From NCBI RefSeq assembly GCF_947378715.1, contig NZ_CANCLE010000190.1, forward strand, positions 1 through 6,732: a DNA stretch of 6,732 bases, written 5' to 3'. The stretch comes from Phenylobacterium aquaticum (GTDB lineage: Bacteria; Pseudomonadota; Alphaproteobacteria; Caulobacterales; Caulobacteraceae). Below, one piece after another: positions 5,559-6,732 of this stretch. The translations under genes were made by a program, and so were the position numbers. A model generated the notes under the pieces. It was not told the DNA's origin, made no database searches, and saw only the letters and a list, made by a program, of their open reading frames with translations. Every line of letters starts with the position of its first letter. Position 1 is the first letter of the stretch.

Positions 5559-5594
5559 GGTCGCCTCTGGCCTAGGGCCGCCAGGAATGCGAGG
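5548..5594. repeat. competing 9+9 inverted repeat sharing an arm with the 5510-5558 repeat
   Basis: CCTCGCATT (5548-5556) is perfectly complementary to AATGCGAGG (5586-5594), so the right arm of the preceding hairpin can pair forward instead of backward. A small CTGGC (5567-5571) / GCCAG (5580-5584) stem lies inside this loop. The arrangement ends 23 bases before the GGGAG site of the oppA-like gene. Confidence 0.45.
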
Positions 5595-5617
5595 TCTTCC
5601 AACCTGTACTCGCGCCT

Positions 5618-5622
5618 GGGAG
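5618..5622 (+). promoter_or_regulatory. ribosome binding site of the OppA-like gene, selecting a TTG start
   Basis: GGGAG, 6 bases before TTG at 5629. The upstream in-frame ATG at 5587 has AGGA touching it with no spacer, and would put an acidic 14-residue extension before the signal peptide. The TTG start is therefore favoured. Confidence 0.6.
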
Positions 5623-5628
5623 CCCGAT

Positions 5629-6732
5629 TTGGATTCGTTCCGCTTTCGCCTGATCGCCGCCCTGGTCGCCACCCTCGCCCTGGCGGGTTGCCAGGCCAAG
5701 GTCACCCGCTCTCCCTGCCCCAAGGGGCAGGTCTGCGTGGAGTACGGCAACAACGCCGAAGCCGCGAGCCTGGACCCCCAGAAGGCCAATCTGGTCGATG
5801 AGGCGACGATCATCTCCGACCTGATCGTCGGCCTGACCACCGACGCCCCGGACGGCAGCCCGGTCCCGGCGCTCGCCACCGGATGGGAGACCAGCGCCGA
5901 CGGCCTGGTCTGGACGTTCCATCTGCGCGACGCGGTCTGGTCCGACGGGGTCCCGGTGACGGCCGACGACTTCGTCTATGCCTATCGCCGCATCCTCGAT
6001 CCCCAGACCGCCTCGATCTACGCCTATCTGCTGTACATCCTGAAGAACGGTCAGGCCCTGAACGAGGGCAAGGCCAGCCCCGATGCGCTGGGCGTCCGCG
6101 CCCTCGACGCCCACACCCTGCAACTGACCCTGGAGCATCCGGCCCCCTATCTGCCGGAGATCGCCAAGCACCAGAGCTTCTTCCCGGTGCCCAAGCATGC
6201 GGTGGAGAAATGGGGCGACGCCTGGATCCAGCCGGCCCACTTCGTCGGCGATGGCCCCTACTCCCTCGTGGAATGGCGGCTGGGCGACTACATCCGGGTG
6301 CAGAAGAACCCCCGCTACTTCGACGCCGACAAGGTCTGCATCGACCGGATCAACTACTATCCGACCCCCGACGCGGTGATGGCCGAGCGCCGGGTGCTGC
6401 GGGGCGAGCTGGACGTCAACACCATGTTCCAGTCGAACCGCATCGGCCGCATGCGTCAGACCATGCCGGACACGGTGCGCACGGGGACCATCCTGGCGAC
6501 GGCCTACCTGTCGTTCAACACTCACGATGTCGCCGCCTTCCGCGACATCCGGGTCCGCAGGGCGCTGTCGGAAGCGATCGACCGCGACTTCCTGACCACC
6601 AAGCTCCTGCGCGCAGGGCAAAAGCCCGCCTATGCCTTCGTGCCGCCAGGCGTCGCCAACTATCCGACCGGCGCCCAGGTGTTCTGGGCCAAGAAGACCC
6701 TGGCGCAGCGCCAGGCCGACGCCCGCAGGCTG
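5629..6732 (+). CDS. oppA: OppA-like oligopeptide ABC transporter substrate-binding lipoprotein, 3' partial
   Basis: Extracytoplasmic substrate-binding protein of the SBP_bac_5 (OppA/DppA/MppA) family, which captures peptides for an ABC importer. The frame is open from 5629 to the window end (368 codons); the family's C-terminal part, about 150-200 residues, is missing. The first 21 residues form a short lipoprotein signal: basic N-region (R5, R7), hydrophobic core 8-19 and lipobox LAGC with Cys21, implying membrane anchoring rather than free periplasmic location. The mature part aligns closely in pattern with E. coli OppA: SLDP near the N-terminus, ALATGWETSADGLVWTFHLR, WSDG-PVTADDFVYAYRRILDP, the LGV-ALD--TL-L-TLE-PAPYLPE block, PVPKHAVEKWGDAW, GDGPYSLVEW and FRDIRVRRALSEAIDRDF. 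It is divergent from egtB-egtD with a 228-base gap. The translocator genes are not in view. The family is certain; peptides as ligand are likely but unproven, and the symbol is by homology only. Confidence 0.88.
   Translation, partial: MDSFRFRLIAALVATLALAGCQAKVTRSPCPKGQVCVEYGNNAEAASLDPQKANLVDEATIISDLIVGLTTDAPDGSPVPALATGWETSADGLVWTFHLRDAVWSDGVPVTADDFVYAYRRILDPQTASIYAYLLYILKNGQALNEGKASPDALGVRALDAHTLQLTLEHPAPYLPEIAKHQSFFPVPKHAVEKWGDAWIQPAHFVGDGPYSLVEWRLGDYIRVQKNPRYFDADKVCIDRINYYPTPDAVMAERRVLRGELDVNTMFQSNRIGRMRQTMPDTVRTGTILATAYLSFNTHDVAAFRDIRVRRALSEAIDRDFLTTKLLRAGQKPAYAFVPPGVANYPTGAQVFWAKKTLAQRQADARRL

Noticed and set aside
5572..6621. 349-codon minus-strand open frame across the OppA-like gene
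   Set aside because: Its protein shows no family features and is a shadow of the clear OppA frame that runs off the window end on the plus strand.
1..6732. CRISPR arrays, transfer or ribosomal RNA genes, insertion sequences, attachment sites
   Set aside because: No regularly spaced direct repeats, cloverleaf-like segments, transposase motifs or terminal repeats were seen by eye, and base composition stays even across the window.

Overview
The window is uniformly G+C-rich, with strong third-position GC bias in every gene. The gene content points to an alphaproteobacterium, most likely in or near the Caulobacterales (Caulobacter, Phenylobacterium or Brevundimonas type). The reasons are a PetR/OmpR-like response regulator with its HAMP kinase, a small KGG-repeat stress protein, and a close match to the EcfG general-stress promoter (GGAAC-N16-CGTT), a promoter class confined to alphaproteobacteria. 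The lineage call is inference; no marker gene is present.

Layout from left to right. (1) Positions 1-590 (+) hold the 3' part of a YcbL/GloC-type glyoxalase II (metallo-beta-lactamase fold), cut at its 5' end by the window edge. (2) Positions 651-2734 (+) hold a two-gene operon: an OmpR-family response regulator and its membrane histidine kinase, overlapping by 4 bases. (3) Positions 2735-2898 are non-coding, followed by a 71-residue KGG-repeat protein (2899-3114, +). (4) Positions 3115-3165 are a convergent junction with a strong GC hairpin. (5) Positions 3166-5400 (-) encode a 744-residue protein joining both central enzymes of ergothioneine synthesis: an EgtB sulfoxide synthase (N-terminal) and an EgtD histidine trimethyltransferase (C-terminal). 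(6) Positions 5401-5628 are a divergent intergenic region with the EcfG-type promoter for egtB-egtD, a perfect 7+7 inverted repeat touching its -35 element, and a cluster of larger inverted repeats. (7) From 5629 (+) to the window end lies the 5' part of an OppA-like peptide-binding lipoprotein, probably starting at TTG.

Working together: the EgtB-EgtD protein would convert histidine to hercynine and then to its cysteine sulfoxide. A C-S lyase (EgtE-type) must be encoded elsewhere. The EgtB part has features I associate with the type II enzymes that use free cysteine, so EgtA and EgtC may not be needed. The stress-type promoter, the KGG protein and the glutathione-dependent hydrolase fit a loose stress-defence theme, but only the promoter links one of them to a regulator. 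The two-component system and the OppA homologue have no evident functional tie to ergothioneine. The most noteworthy items are the B-then-D single-polypeptide architecture (reverse of fungal Egt1) and its stress-type promoter with an adjacent operator-like repeat.
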